22,407 nt of DNA from Candidatus Methylomirabilota bacterium (GTDB taxonomy: Bacteria; Methylomirabilota; Methylomirabilia; Methylomirabilales; CSP1-5): the NCBI GenBank assembly GCA_023249165.1, contig JAHFDE010000013.1, positions 1-22,407 on the forward strand, read 5' to 3'. Within the stretch, counting starts at the first letter, position 1; every line of letters begins with the position of its first letter. This document shows, piece after piece, positions 20,813-22,407 of this stretch. The notes beneath the pieces are model-generated. The model saw nothing but the letters and a program-made list of their open reading frames with translations, did not search any database and was not told the DNA's origin. The position numbers were made by a program, and so were the translations under genes.

Positions 20813-22407
20813 ATGCATATGCTGCGCCTCGACGCGATAGATGTCGCCCTTCTCCCCCGGGTCAATCCCATTTTTCGGGATTATCTCCAGGGAAGGTCTC
20901 CGCTCCGCGATTTCTATCGCTGGGACCCGCGGGAGCCGCAGGAGCAGCTTGTAGAGTCTCTCACGCGCCGGAGCTACCGCCGGGACGAGCTGGCCACCAT
21001 TCTCACCGACCAGAACCGGGCCTGGGGGGCAGGCAACGCGCTCGTCGAAGGGATCGCACGCCTGCGCGATCCCCAGGCAATCATGGTAGTGACCGGTCAG
21101 CAGGTGGGACTCTTCGGTGGCCCCTTCTACACCTTGTACAAGGCTCTCACGGTGGTGGCGGTGGCCCGCCAGCTCGAGTCGCAATGGCAGATCCCCTGTC
21201 TCCCCCTCTTTTGGATGGCCTCGGAGGACACGGACTTTGCCGAGATTGACCACGTCGCCATGCCGGACGAGCAGGACCGGGTCACACTTCTCCGCTACGT
21301 CCCGCATGAAGGCTTCGGGACCGATCTCCCAGCGAATCATGCGTTCACTCCGGAGATCGGCGGGGTCTTCGACGCCTTCAGGCAGGCGGCGGGGGCGAGT
21401 CGACTTCAGGAGAAAGTTTTTGCGCTGCTCCAGGACTGTTATCGTCCCGGGGCAAATCTGGTTGCGGCCTTCGGCCGATTGCTCTCCTCCCTCCTCGGAA
21501 GGCAGGGTCTGATTCTGGTGGATCCTTCCGACGGACGCCTCAAGACGTTAGCGCGCTCCCTGTTCCTCCACGAGATCGTCACCGCGCCCGCCTCGGCACG
21601 GCTGGTCCAGACGGCCTGGGAGAAGCTCCGCAGCCTCGGCTATCCTCCGCAGGTCCGTCTCAGGGGAGAAGGCCCCAACCTCTTCTACCTGCACGAGGGG
21701 CGCCAGCCCCTCAAACAGATCGGGGATCGACAAGCGATCGTGCAGATCGTGGAGGAGACCCCGGAGCGCTTCAGCCCCAACGTGATCCTCCGGCCCATCA
21801 TGGAGAGTTTCCTCTTCCCGACGCTCGTCCACGTGGGGGGGCCGCACGAGATCGCCTACTACGCCCAGCTCCGGGGGGTTTTTGACCACTTCGACATCCC
21901 GATGCCCTTTCTCCTCCCTCGGGCGTCCCTCACCCTCGTGGAAGGCCGAATCGAGCGACTCGTCAAGAAACACGACCTGTCATTCCCCGGCCTCCACGAA
22001 GACCCCGAGCGGGTTGTCCGCCAGGTCCTTCGCCGCTCTCTCCCCAGGAGTTTTGTGGCAAAGCAGCAGAGGGTCGTGCGGACGGTGCTCAAGAGCTTCG
22101 AAGAGCTCAAGGTGCTGGTCTCGACCCTCGATCCCACGCTCACCCCCCGGGTGGGTCGGGGGGAGGGGTTGGTGAAGAAGCAGATGGAAGAGATGGAGCG
22201 ACTCCTCCTCCGCTCCCTCAAGCGCCGCAACCAGGAGATCCGAACCCAGGTCCTCCGGGTCCTGACTCATCTACTCCCCCACGGAGAGTTGCAGGAGCGG
22301 GTGTACGGCTTCATGCCGTATCTCTGCCGTCACGGGCTCCCCCTCCTCGATGTGATCGCGGGTGCCATCGACGGGCCGGGATGGGACCACCGGCTCCTCT
22401 ATCTGGG
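20813..22407 (+). CDS. bshC: Putative cysteine ligase BshC (bacillithiol synthesis), 3' end cut by window
   Basis: Last enzyme of bacillithiol synthesis, joining cysteine to glucosaminyl-malate. 531 codons are present without a stop, and the reading reaches DHRLLYLG at the window edge, close to the usual end of the family. Signatures: VTGQQVGLFGGPFYTLYKAL near residue 88, LFWMASEDTDFAEIDHV, then ILRPIMESFLFPTLVHVGGP and EIAYYAQLRG, a long coiled-coil region (about 400-470), and the C-terminal GELQERVYGFMPYLCRHG. ATG 20813 is used, with ATG 20819 as an alternative; the ribosome site is weak. It is divergent from the 55-residue gene. Neighbouring bshA/bshB are not in the window. Confidence 0.92.
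   Translation, partial: MHMLRLDAIDVALLPRVNPIFRDYLQGRSPLRDFYRWDPREPQEQLVESLTRRSYRRDELATILTDQNRAWGAGNALVEGIARLRDPQAIMVVTGQQVGLFGGPFYTLYKALTVVAVARQLESQWQIPCLPLFWMASEDTDFAEIDHVAMPDEQDRVTLLRYVPHEGFGTDLPANHAFTPEIGGVFDAFRQAAGASRLQEKVFALLQDCYRPGANLVAAFGRLLSSLLGRQGLILVDPSDGRLKTLARSLFLHEIVTAPASARLVQTAWEKLRSLGYPPQVRLRGEGPNLFYLHEGRQPLKQIGDRQAIVQIVEETPERFSPNVILRPIMESFLFPTLVHVGGPHEIAYYAQLRGVFDHFDIPMPFLLPRASLTLVEGRIERLVKKHDLSFPGLHEDPERVVRQVLRRSLPRSFVAKQQRVVRTVLKSFEELKVLVSTLDPTLTPRVGRGEGLVKKQMEEMERLLLRSLKRRNQEIRTQVLRVLTHLLPHGELQERVYGFMPYLCRHGLPLLDVIAGAIDGPGWDHRLLYL

Overview
The window is a gene-dense (about 65% GC by eye) stretch of a chromosome from a Gram-negative, sigma-54-using bacterium. The outer-membrane Tol-Pal system, a BshC bacillithiol enzyme, an NtrC-type regulator, MaoC/CitE enzymes and 7-nt intergenic repeat arrays would fit deep-branching soil or aquatic lineages such as Rokubacteria/Methylomirabilota. 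That placement is inference, because no rRNA or tRNA is present.

Layout. (1) 49-3534: a soluble PAS histidine kinase overlaps an NtrC-type sigma-54 activator. It is followed by a stand-alone receiver gene behind a consensus -24/-12 promoter. (2) 3656-5384: folC (minus), whose start codon lies inside a heptamer repeat array, then a small DUF6504-like gene (plus). (3) 5470-8675: minus-strand genes for a Tat-exported DUF362 lipoprotein, a LOG-family protein and a small HEXXH protein. A 5'-truncated globin remnant lies between the last two. (4) 8798-11534: a four-gene operon of mutT-like NUDIX, a short mutY, a HAD hydrolase and a SirB1-type transglutaminase-like/TPR protein. (5) 11554-14828: a second repeat array and a strong hairpin, a promoter, and one 1010-residue protein that joins two CitE-like lyase domains to two MaoC-like hot-dog domains. 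(6) 14829-15310: a third repeat array and gene remnants. (7) 15311-20178 (minus): tolQ-tolR-tolA-tolB-pal-cpoB. (8) 20380-20547 (minus): a previously unlisted 55-codon gene with a perfect sigma-54 promoter. (9) 20813 to the end: bshC, truncated by the window edge.

How the parts fit. The kinase and the NtrC-like protein form a two-component pair. Two near-perfect sigma-54 promoters in the same window are natural candidate targets: the receiver gene next door and the 55-residue basic protein 17 kb away. MutT and MutY make an 8-oxoguanine repair pair. The CitE-CitE-MaoC-MaoC protein looks like a one-chain hydratase plus C-C lyase for a branched or hydroxy dicarboxylyl-CoA; its second lyase barrel has lost its catalytic residues but kept the C-terminal lid. 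Five sigma-70-like promoters found by eye all have a 17-nt spacer. Strongest leads: the four-domain protein, the sigma-54-driven small gene, the decayed globin whose N-terminus is replaced by a promoter, and the heptamer arrays.
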